Positions 35,825-43,039 of a DNA stretch of 64,000 nucleotides are shown here, piece after piece. The first letter of the stretch is position 1; every line of letters begins with the position of its first letter. The notes beneath the pieces were generated by a model. It made no database searches. It was not told the DNA's origin and saw nothing but the letters and a program-made list of their open reading frames with translations. Made by a program: the position numbers and the translations under genes. Source of the DNA: Neobacillus endophyticus (lineage in GTDB: Bacteria; Bacillota; Bacilli; Bacillales; Cytobacillaceae); contig NZ_JABRWH010000001.1 in assembly GCF_013248975.1 (NCBI RefSeq), forward strand, positions 744,001 through 808,000, written 5' to 3'.

Positions 35825-36043
35825 ATGAATATATTTATAATGATTTGGTTGATAATTTCCCTTATGCTTAATATTTATCTTTATTTTCAATTAAAAAGAT
35901 ACCAAGTAAATGACCATGCTTATAAAGCAAAATGGCAAGAAGTAATGGGATTGAACAATCCATTGAATATTATTTTATGGATTATTTTAATATCAAGCAT
36001 TCTAATAGGTGTACCAGTGACTTTATCACTCCTCTTCAACTAA
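35825..36043 (+). CDS. Small two-helix membrane protein
   Basis: 72 residues; hydrophobic segments about 2-23 and 47-70 flank a basic/Tyr-rich loop (YFQLKRYQVNDHAYKAKWQEV). ATG preceded by a GGGGG stretch. Function unknown; followed by a terminator. Confidence 0.65.
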   Translation: MNIFIMIWLIISLMLNIYLYFQLKRYQVNDHAYKAKWQEVMGLNNPLNIILWIILISSILIGVPVTLSLLFN

Positions 36044-36063
36044 CAAGGGCTTATGTTTAACAA

Positions 36064-36088
36064 TGGATAGCTTCGGCTGTCCTTTTTC
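36064..36088 (+). terminator. Rho-independent terminator with conserved flank
   Basis: GGATAGC-TTCG-GCTGTCC then TTTTT; the hairpin and following bases (CGTTGTTGAA) nearly repeat the terminator at 19283-19302 (minus). Confidence 0.85.
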
Positions 36089-36191
36089 GTTGTTGAACTA
36101 AAGTGGCAGAATAGCACAGTTAGCATCACAATTAGATGGTATTTTATGGTAAAATAATACTTAGAAATACGTAATCATAGGAGGGGAAGTT

Positions 36192-36281
36192 TTGAATATC
36201 TTAGTTCCGTTATTAATATTCGCTATAATGGTTGGCTTGGGATTCCTATTATTCAGATTTGTTAAAGTGTTTAAGAAATAA
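36192..36281 (+). CDS. 29-residue membrane peptide
   Basis: TTG start with GGAGGGG 6 bases upstream; MNILVPLLIFAIMVGLGF then LLFRFVKVFKK. One transmembrane helix and a basic tail. The strong RBS and intact frame suggest it is translated. Function unknown. Confidence 0.55.
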   Translation: MNILVPLLIFAIMVGLGFLLFRFVKVFKK

Positions 36282-36380
36282 AGAAAGATAATACTGACGT
36301 TCCCTTTTTAAGTAACGGATGCTTGAGTTTAACAAAAAGTGACTGTTTTGGCAGTATTGTTTTATTGGAGGAGAAATTAA

Positions 36381-36734
36381 TTGAGACAATATTTTGAATT
36401 CACTATTGACATAAAGCCTTTTCAAGCAGTTCAACTGATTCTTGAGGACAAAGAGGTAAAATCTGCGTTAATATTTGATGATTACAAAGTTACAGGCGTT
36501 AATGAAAAAGAAATTTCAATTTTAGTATTTGAGAAATTTTTCTTGCGTACAGGAAATACAGCTTCGTTAACTGTAACCGTTGATAATTTTGGAGGAGTGA
36601 CACTTGTAAAGTGTATATCAGCGGGCAATGGAGATGGAATATTAGATATTGATTGGGGAGTGGGAAAAAGTTTTATTAAACTTATAAGAAAAAAGCTGGA
36701 TTCTCATATTATTGAAATAATGAAAGAGACATAA
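36381..36734 (+). CDS. DUF6054-like cytosolic protein
   Basis: 117 residues from TTG 36381 with GGAGGAG upstream. The order FEFTIDIKPFQAVQLIL...ISILVFEKFFLRTGNTASLTVTVDNFGGVTLVKCISAGNGDGILDIDWGVGKSFIKLIRKKL resembles small DUF6054 proteins I recall from Firmicutes. No signal peptide. Function unknown. Confidence 0.65.
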   Translation: MRQYFEFTIDIKPFQAVQLILEDKEVKSALIFDDYKVTGVNEKEISILVFEKFFLRTGNTASLTVTVDNFGGVTLVKCISAGNGDGILDIDWGVGKSFIKLIRKKLDSHIIEIMKET

Positions 36735-36947
36735 TTTATCAAAAAGGAAAGTTACTTTATGAAGAATTATCCTTCAACTAACAAGTGCTTTTGTTGAAAT
36801 TCCATTTGTAAAACAGGTGGTTCTTTTCTTGTTGAGCTAACGTGGTTGATTGATTGAAGTAACATTTCTAAAAAACCCCGTATTTATTAAAAAATGATAC
36901 AATTTCCAAAAAGGTAAAATTTGTATAGCGAGTGAGGGGAGAATATC

Positions 36948-37250
36948 TTGGCAAGCAAAGATAATATTACAGAAATAATTTTTAACTCTGATAAGTTCGT
37001 TGGGGCTAAGATGGGGTTAAGTTTTTTATTTATACTTCTTTTTTTTATCCTACAGAACACTGTTACACATAAAATAATAATAGTAATTGTAATCCAGATT
37101 GTTTTAATGGCACTTTTTATATTTATAATTGGAAAAATCTTTTATTATTATAAAAAGAAAAATAAAAAGAAAACTTTTAAAGACTATATTTTATTGATTG
37201 CCATAATTATTTTATTGATTTACAATACATTATCCTTTTTCTTCAATTAA
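36948..37250 (+). CDS. Three-helix membrane protein
   Basis: 100 residues from TTG 36948 (GAGGGGAG upstream). Hydrophobic segments about 23-40, 44-66 and 80-98; Lys-rich loop YYYKKKNKKKTFKDY. Not recognised. Terminated at 37256-37284. Confidence 0.65.
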   Translation: MASKDNITEIIFNSDKFVGAKMGLSFLFILLFFILQNTVTHKIIIVIVIQIVLMALFIFIIGKIFYYYKKKNKKKTFKDYILLIAIIILLIYNTLSFFFN

Positions 37251-37255
37251 CGGTT

Positions 37256-37284
37256 GCATTCCTCCAAAAAAGGGATGCTTTTTT
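37256..37284 (+). terminator. Rho-independent terminator
   Basis: GCATTCCT / AGGGATGC then TTTTTT; followed by the recurrent module CTTATTGAAGGAAC... also seen after 34205. Confidence 0.9.
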
Positions 37285-37411
37285 CTTATTGAAGGAACGA
37301 AGAAGTTTACTTTAATAAAGGCTCTGTTAAAGGTAATTGTTGATATTTGATACCTCTCCAAATTATTGTTATAATCAAACATAAGAACAAGTATTCGGGG
37401 GGGCTGTCAAG

Positions 37412-38396
37412 GTGAGTAAAGCGTTTAGCAACTTGTTAAAGTACATCGACAATTTACCAATGGGTTAAACGCTATGTTGACCCTTCTTCCTCCGCTGGTG
37501 GTCGTTTAATCAATGAATTAAGAGAAACTCGCTTCAGGGAAGGATTTGAGTGTCCTCATTGTTCATCGGAACACGTTGTTCGGTTCGGAAAATATAATGG
37601 TCGGCTACGCTATCGCTGTAAATGTTGTAATAAGACCTTCGCTGACACAACCAACACCGTCTTGTACCGTACTCGAAAAGGCAACGAATGGATTACATTC
37701 GTTGATTGTATGTTCAAAGGATATTCCCTGCGAAAATCGGCTGAAATCGTAGAGGTTACTTGGGTTACGCTTTTTTATTGGAGACACAAACTGTTAAATG
37801 CCATAAAACAATTGGGTATTGTTGAAATGGACGAGACCTATTTCCTATACTCTCAAAAGGGACAACGTGGCATTGCTGACCGTAAACCTTGTAAACGTGG
37901 CGGTAAATCCAAGCATAGAGGAATTAGTCACGAACAGGTTTGTGTTCTCGTTGCCAGAGACCGAACAAAAGCAACTGTTTCCAAAGTTGCCTGTATGGGG
38001 CGTATTGTAAAGCCGAAAGTTGATGCTTTGATTGGTTCTAAATTGTCCACAGAAAACGTGATTGTAACCGATACTTGGAGGGCTTACAAAACTTATGCAA
38101 AAGAAAAAGGTTTAGAGCATTACCGTATTAAATCAGACGGTGACAAACACGTTATCAAGGGCTTGTATCACATCCAAAATGTCAATGGTCTCCATTCCCG
38201 TCTAAAACAATGGATAAACCGTTTTAAAGGTGTGGCTTCAAAGTATCTGGACAATTACCTTGCTTGGTTCTTATTTGTCGATAATCGCAGTAACGAAAGC
38301 ACTAAACAGCATATTAAGGAATTTCTATTAACATCATTTATATTTGAAATGACTGACACATATGATAGTTTGCGACTGTCTAAATTCAAGATATAA
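37412..38396 (+). pseudogene. ISXO2-like transposase (IS1595 family), frameshifted
   Basis: The first frame starts GTG 37412 (VSKAFSNLLKYIDNLPMG-stop at about 37466). The second frame continues with QWVKRYVDPSSAGGRLINELRETRF and the zinc ribbon CPHC...CKCC. The DDE domain has MDETYF (first Asp) and VTDTWRAY (second Asp), with NVNGLHSRLKQWINRFKGVASKYLDNYLAWFLF at the end. So the N-terminus is separated by a deletion or frameshift near 37460, and a few residues may also be missing before GIVEMDETYF. Probably inactive unless translated by frameshifting. Confidence 0.9.
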
Positions 38397-38413
38397 TCCT
38401 TTACGCAATAAAA

Positions 38414-38872
38414 CTATTGCAATTTCCAATCAGGATTAGCAGATTTTATAAAGTTATCAATTTCTTCTGTGCTTAATTTTCCTTTTATAATGTCGTAATA
38501 TTTCCCGTCTATTTCTAAAGGTTTGGTAAAAGTAATGCCCATTAGTTTTTTATTTCCCATATAAAAATTTGCTTTATGAATCCAACCAGTAAAATCTTTG
38601 TGTTTAATTTCTTTTTGAATCTTGTAATTATCTATCATCTTCATAAATCCTTCTATTTTTTGTTTATCAGTGAGAGCAAACGGCTTGTTTCTTCCCCCTC
38701 TTCCATCAAAAAAAACTATTTTAGTAACTTCACTATTCTCAATATTTACAATTTGATTTATTTTTACAATTGGATTTATGTTTTCTTCTTTACTTTGTGA
38801 TTCAGTACAACCCAATAATACAGAACTAACAATTACTGTAATAAGAAGCACTATTGCCAATCTATTTGGCAT
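38414..38872 (-). CDS. Lipoprotein, IS1595 passenger
   Basis: 152 residues. Lipobox SSVLLGC (Cys22) after a hydrophobic signal. The mature domain ENSEVTKIVFFDGRGGRNKPFALTDKQKIEGFMKMIDNYKIQKE...FYMGNKKLMGITFTKPLEIDGKYYDIIKGKLSTEEIDNFIKS suggests a small alpha/beta fold. It lies within the IS1595 ends, tail-to-tail with the transposase. Membrane-anchored outside the cell; role unknown. Confidence 0.85.
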   Translation of the reverse strand: MPNRLAIVLLITVIVSSVLLGCTESQSKEENINPIVKINQIVNIENSEVTKIVFFDGRGGRNKPFALTDKQKIEGFMKMIDNYKIQKEIKHKDFTGWIHKANFYMGNKKLMGITFTKPLEIDGKYYDIIKGKLSTEEIDNFIKSANPDWKLQ

Positions 38873-39053
38873 AAGAAAATCTCCCTCCTTTAAATTTTAT
38901 CAATTTCTTTATGGATAATAGGGGTAAAAATTCCATATTATACCTTTATTTTTATTATAAATAACAACATTAAAATTTAACAGAGCCTTAATAAATAATA
39001 ACAAGTTGTTGAATAATAAAGAATAATGTATATATGAGGTGAATTGAATTTTA

Positions 39054-39452
39054 ATGATTAAACAATATCTAATCTTATTGGGGTTTTTATTATTTGCTTT
39101 TACTCCTTTAAAAACTGTTAATGCAGAATCTGTTTCAAATATTAAAGAACAGTATTTTAGCACCGAGGATATTGTTAGGGAAATTCTATCTCCAATTATC
39201 GATAAAAGGCTGATAAAAGAGTATGGGTACGATGCTTCTACCTGGGTATGGCAACGGATTGTCGGTATAACCTATAACCATAATCATTCTTATGATGTTG
39301 CGGTAAGAGTATATATCCCTTTCAATGACAAAGAAGATTTGGTTAAGTTAAGAATTTCCCTATCCTGTGATAGCGAAAAAAATAATGAACTGAAATGTAA
39401 TCGTGGATTAAACATAGAGATTGTGGAATACAAACATTTATCCCATTTATAA
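39054..39452 (+). CDS. Secreted DUF3888-like protein (3)
   Basis: 132 residues. Signal peptide about 1-24 (TVNAE). The mature part YFSTEDIVREILSPIIDKRLIKEYGY...WVWQRIVGITYNHNHSYDVAVRVYIPFNDKE has the same feature order as the proteins at 19988 and 32242. ATG with GAGGTGA upstream; strong terminator after it. Confidence 0.75.
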   Translation: MIKQYLILLGFLLFAFTPLKTVNAESVSNIKEQYFSTEDIVREILSPIIDKRLIKEYGYDASTWVWQRIVGITYNHNHSYDVAVRVYIPFNDKEDLVKLRISLSCDSEKNNELKCNRGLNIEIVEYKHLSHL

Positions 39453-39473
39453 ATATTACTCTCAACTTAAGGG

Positions 39474-39506
39474 GGCGTTAATCGAAGAAAGATTAACGCC
39501 TTTTTT
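39474..39506 (+). terminator. Rho-independent terminator
   Basis: GGCGTTAATC / GATTAACGCC perfect 10-bp stem, then TTTTTT. Confidence 0.92.
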
Positions 39507-39607
39507 GACGTTATTAATTCAAAGGTGGAGGTCATTTCAACTATTGTAAGTTGTACTAATATATGGAATAATTGTTATTATTTTATATATCCTTAAGGAG
39601 ATAGAAC

Positions 39608-40282
39608 ATGAAGAAATACATATTATTAGGGGTTCCTCTTATCTTTTACGGACAAAGTCTTTTAATTTATTTTAGTAATGTGCATCAATTCTTACTTATC
39701 ATTTTGCAAGTTTTGCTGAATATTGCTATTATCACAGGTTGTATGATTTTCCTATTAAAACGTACAAGGTTACAAAATGTATTTGATTGGATTATTGGTA
39801 TATGTTTTTCAGTGTATTTTTGCATACTATACCATAATACGGTTGAATTTTTATTTATATTTGATTATGTACATTTCACTTTAAATAACTTAAGAAGCAC
39901 TATCCACTTCTCTGTGAATTTAATACCCATCAAAGGGATTCTTGATGTACTACATAATAATCCTTCTCCATTATTCCAAATCGTTGGAAATGCTTTTATG
40001 CTTACCCCATTTGCATTTGCTCTGCTTTATTTCAAATGGTCAAAGAATAATAAACAAGCTATTTGGTTTTCCTTCTTATGTACAGTTGGAATTGAACTTG
40101 TACAGTTCTTACAAAGCATTTTAAGCTCGATGTTTGAGATAGGTATGGGAAGAAGTTCGGATATTGATGATGTCATTTTAAATACATTTGGGGCTGTTGT
40201 TGGCGTTGGCTGTTATTATCTATGGGTAAAAATCAAACAATTAGTTAATCAAAAGATAAAAAACTCTGGTGTAACTTTTTAA
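39608..40282 (+). CDS. VanZ-like membrane protein
   Basis: 224 residues with five or six hydrophobic segments. The VanZ-type pattern is seen in the second half: NLIPIKGI, IVGNAFMLTPFAFALLYF, GIELVQFLQSI, GRSSDIDDVILNTFGAVVGVGCYYLW. VanZ proteins can affect teicoplanin sensitivity in enterococci, but most family members have no known role. Single gene; AAGGAGATA is 7 bases before ATG. Confidence 0.88.
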   Translation: MKKYILLGVPLIFYGQSLLIYFSNVHQFLLIILQVLLNIAIITGCMIFLLKRTRLQNVFDWIIGICFSVYFCILYHNTVEFLFIFDYVHFTLNNLRSTIHFSVNLIPIKGILDVLHNNPSPLFQIVGNAFMLTPFAFALLYFKWSKNNKQAIWFSFLCTVGIELVQFLQSILSSMFEIGMGRSSDIDDVILNTFGAVVGVGCYYLWVKIKQLVNQKIKNSGVTF

Positions 40283-40398
40283 TAGATTGTTACTGGGAAC
40301 GTCTGTTTTCGTAAAAGTTTGTTGTTTTAAGATATGCAGATTTATAGTCTAACAAGAAAATATTTTAATTACAAAAATCGGAAAGTGAGCGTTGAGAA

Positions 40399-40593
40399 AT
40401 GAATGGTTTAATCGTAGCTTCGATAGTCTTTTGGGGTATAGTTATTGCTCTGATAGTCTTATTCGTAGTTTCTTTCACGCTTTTTATACGAAGTTTACTC
40501 AACAAGTCTTCTATAAAAAGTAATCATATAGTTGAGATTGAAAAGAAACTTGATAAAATCATAGATATACTTGAAAAACATAAAAATTCCTAA
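40399..40593 (+). CDS. DUF4083-like small membrane protein
   Basis: 64 residues. One long transmembrane helix (8-30), then FIRSLLNKSSIKSNHIVEIEKKLDKIIDILEKHKNS, the short helix found in DUF4083. Common next to small Bacillus membrane genes; role unknown. Confidence 0.8.
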   Translation: MNGLIVASIVFWGIVIALIVLFVVSFTLFIRSLLNKSSIKSNHIVEIEKKLDKIIDILEKHKNS

Positions 40594-40962
40594 TAAAAAT
40601 TAGGAAGACCTTAACATTTCAACTAAGTTGTGGTTAGATTTTTAGCATCCTTAAACAAGAATTTGTTCAACCTATTTTTCCAATCAGTAAAGATAGTTAT
40701 CCGAATTTTCCCACCACATTACCATTATGGTCTTGAGCTATAACTACTTCAATTTTGAGGTTTGACATCCTGCTTTTTTGGTCTTTTCCGCCACTTTCTT
40801 TCGGCTCTCTATGTGTGTTAATTTCCATTTTCCTTTCATAGACTCTAAAAAAATGTTTCATTCGAAACCGAAACATTTATCTCTATAAACCGTATTAAAG
40901 TAAAATGCAGTTTATTATGCAAATGGAATGGCATAAAACTGGATATAAGAAGGGTGTTATGT
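40594..40962. other. Non-coding stretch with a possible short ORF remnant
   Basis: A minus-strand frame (about 40701-40832) reads MEINTHREPKESGGKDQKSR then MSNLKIEVVIAQDHNGNVVGKFG-stop, 43 codons. It may be a decayed or very small gene; support is weak. Nothing else seen. Confidence 0.3.
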
Positions 40963-41082
40963 ATGGATAGAATTCAGGATAAACAAGATAAAATTGAATT
41001 ACCTTTAGTTATTTATGGCTTTCTTGGCGTTTCTTTTGGTGCTTTTATAGGTTTACTAACATATGTAAAAGGCTGGTTATAA
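40963..41082 (+). CDS. 39-residue membrane peptide
   Basis: ATG 40963 behind AGAAGGGTG; MDRIQDKQDKIELPLVIYGF then LGVSFGAFIGLLTYVKGWL. Charged N-terminus and one hydrophobic helix with a GxxxG-like pattern. Intact frame and RBS; function unknown. Confidence 0.55.
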   Translation: MDRIQDKQDKIELPLVIYGFLGVSFGAFIGLLTYVKGWL

Positions 41083-41207
41083 ATTCATTGCTTCAAAACT
41101 GGGATGATGGTTGAACTAACCGAGTAAGTTAGGAGACAAGACCATAGAAATAATGTATTTATGCCTTAATTGAATACTAACCATTTTATATAGGCACTGG
41201 ATAAAGC

Positions 41208-42148
41208 TAAGTAGTTCAGTTAATGTGGAGAAAAACTGAAAAAACAAATTGAAGAGTTTTAAAGATAACATAAAAAAACATACCAATTTACAATTGAACT
41301 GGGAATTTTTTCACAGTTAAATGAGCAATAGAAATAACAAGCCATTTAACATTAAATATGAATAATAAAAAGGCGTTGCCAATGCAACGCTTCTTTTACG
41401 TACAGGTTATTCTCTTTTCGAGTACAACTGGACCAGATTTGTTTGTAGTGGTATTATATGCACGAACTTTAATATGAGTCGGTCTGTATCCAGGCGATAT
41501 TTCGTCTTCTTTACCTACCCAAATCGTTTCTTCGTGTTCTGTATTTGGGCTAAGTTTGAAAACCCAACTTATCTCTTTCGGGATATAAGCTAATACTTCA
41601 TAACCATCATACTTCCCAAAGGAAGACGGTTTAGACAAATGTAAGGCGTGGACACTAAGACTTGTCCGATTACCACGAAAATTTATTTTATAATTATAAA
41701 TCAGTGCTACCCCTCGGGCGTTTCCAGTGACACCTTTTGCAGGATTAAGTATTTCAGTACAAGGAGAGGTAATTCCAGTTTGTGTCTTTCCGAAGGTCAT
41801 AGAAGGAATGGCAGTTACAACAATAATTACGCAAAGGATAATTTTTTTCATACTTTAAAACCCCTTAATCTTGTTATGTATATGCTTCCTTCTAAACACT
41901 AAATTTATTTAAATAAATTATATCTTACAAATTGAGCACAAATAGAAATACATTTAACACTCAAATTAGCAATAGCACATAAATTTAGGTTCTTCGTTCC
42001 AATCTTGTGCGAATGCGTATTCTATTTCCAATGCTGAAATAAAACAAACGTTGATATTTCAATAAAAAAGGAGATGCTAAATCGTAAAGATTTACACCTC
42101 CAATCGTATTACCATTTAATGTTTTCTCCCTCTGAACCAAACCCGTTA
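41208..42148. mobile_element. Transposase-less element B (same TIR family as A)
   Basis: The right end, read inward, begins TAACGGGTTTGGTTCAGAGG (42129-42148 complement). The left end is eroded but recognisable as TAAGTAGTTCAGTTAATGTG followed by GAGAAAAACT. Internal sequence on both sides of the gene also matches element A, including the terminator. About 941 bp; carries 41396-41851 (minus). No target duplication is visible. Confidence 0.72.
41396..41851 (-). CDS. Small secreted protein, cassette-borne (copy 2)
   Basis: 151 residues; about 88 percent identical by eye to the protein at 16379-16834, with the same signal peptide layout and Cys positions. Most differences are conservative and both frames are intact, so both copies seem under selection. 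A terminator at 41373-41390 follows it on the minus strand. Confidence 0.85.
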   Translation of the reverse strand: MKKIILCVIIVVTAIPSMTFGKTQTGITSPCTEILNPAKGVTGNARGVALIYNYKINFRGNRTSLSVHALHLSKPSSFGKYDGYEVLAYIPKEISWVFKLSPNTEHEETIWVGKEDEISPGYRPTHIKVRAYNTTTNKSGPVVLEKRITCT

Positions 42149-42166
42149 GCCAATTAAAGAGTTTTT

Positions 42167-42712
42167 TTAATTATTGTTCCAATCCTTTGATAATAAGCTA
42201 TAAGTAACCAAGTCTTCATAATGGTCATATAGCCATTGTCCATCTCTTTTGATACCTTCTTTAAAAAATCCCAGTCTTTCAGGAATAGCTATACTCTTAT
42301 GATTATTCAAGGCACATTGAATTTCTACTCTATTGATGTTCAATGTGTCAAAAAGATAGTTCAACAATGATGACACAGACCTTGTTATAATACCTTGACC
42401 TTGAACTTTTTCAGATAGAAAATAGCCAATACTTGTTGAACTATTTTTCCACTCTATATAATGAAGTCCAATCATACCAACTAACTTTCCATTATATCTA
42501 ATTCCTGCATCAAAACCGTTGTTGTCTGCGAAATTTCTTAACCATATCGGAATGATAGGTTCAAAATCTTTCGCCGATTTTCTTTTATCAACCCACAATA
42601 ACCACTTTCTAAGGTACTCACGATTTGTTTCAATTAATTCGTATAACTCTTCTTTATGGTGTTGTTGCAATAACTCGATAGATATTTCTTCGTCTACTTT
42701 GAACGAGAACAA
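42167..42712 (-). CDS. GNAT acetyltransferase, RimJ/RimL type
   Basis: About 182 residues from TTG 42712 (GAGGGGGG 7 bases upstream, which rejects an upstream ATG). The pattern I-S-I-E-LLQQHHKEELYELIETNREYLRKWLLWVD, IGYFLSEKVQGQGIITRSVSSLLNYLFDTLNINRVEIQCALNNHKSIAIPERLGFFKEGIKRDGQW is the RimL-like GNAT signature (acetyl-CoA site Q-G-Q-G-I). It acetylates an amino group on a protein or small molecule. Ends 18 bases right of element B. Confidence 0.92.
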   Translation of the reverse strand: MFSFKVDEEISIELLQQHHKEELYELIETNREYLRKWLLWVDKRKSAKDFEPIIPIWLRNFADNNGFDAGIRYNGKLVGMIGLHYIEWKNSSTSIGYFLSEKVQGQGIITRSVSSLLNYLFDTLNINRVEIQCALNNHKSIAIPERLGFFKEGIKRDGQWLYDHYEDLVTYSLLSKDWNNN

Positions 42713-42801
42713 TAATAATCCCCCCTCGACAATCTTCAAAATTATACCATAAAATTTCGGAAACCTGGTAAATATTTCTATTTCACTTAAGATAGATTAT
42801 A

Positions 42802-42920
42802 TCATTAAATCAAAACTTTATCTGCAGAGGCCAATCGTTGTGCAGGCGTACGTTCTTTGCCTGATTTGTAAGTTTCGTAAAAGTTGGAATACGTTCTTTC
42901 CAAGTTTCTCCCCTTCCAAT
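42802..42920 (-). pseudogene. Possible transposase C-terminal fragment
   Basis: Minus-strand frame YWKGRNLERTYSNFYETYKSGKERTPAQRLASADKVLI-stop. The RTYSNFYETYK-x-GKERTPAQR-x4-ADK pattern looks like the conserved end of a transposase or integrase, but I cannot fix the family and nothing precedes it. Confidence 0.45.
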
Positions 42921-42927
42921 AAAGGTA

Positions 42928-42960
42928 AAAAGACCAAATCATTTTTCGATTTGGTCTTTT
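42928..42960 (-). terminator. Bidirectional terminator
   Basis: AAAAGACCAAATC / GATTTGGTCTTTT, A- and T-rich on both sides; lies downstream of the nuclease gene at 43040. Confidence 0.85.
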
Positions 42961-43039
42961 ATTTACTATGCTATTTTGACTGTTTCTCCGCAAAAGCTGA
43001 ACTACTTAGGATAAACACAATGCCTTTTCTCTTGCTTAT

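Larger units (their letters stand above)
37320..38987 (+). mobile_element. IS1595-family insertion element with lipoprotein passenger
   Basis: 1668 bp. Terminal repeats GGCTCTGTTAAA are identical in inverted orientation at 37320 and 38987, with looser matching for about 20 more bases. Both ends are flanked by the same 8 bp, TTAATAAA (37312-37319 and 38988-38995), a perfect target duplication of the length usual for IS1595. Inside are an ISXO2-type transposase with a frameshift (37412-38396, plus) and a lipoprotein gene (38414-38872, minus). Passenger genes are known for some IS1595 subgroups. The perfect duplication suggests a fairly recent insertion; it landed in the recurrent intergenic module after a terminator. 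Confidence 0.93.

Noticed and set aside
12030..42148. Integron-type cassette array with attC sites
   Set aside because: Intergenic hairpins recur, but the attC core patterns (GTTRRRY / RYYYAAC) are not consistently present and no integron integrase is in the window.
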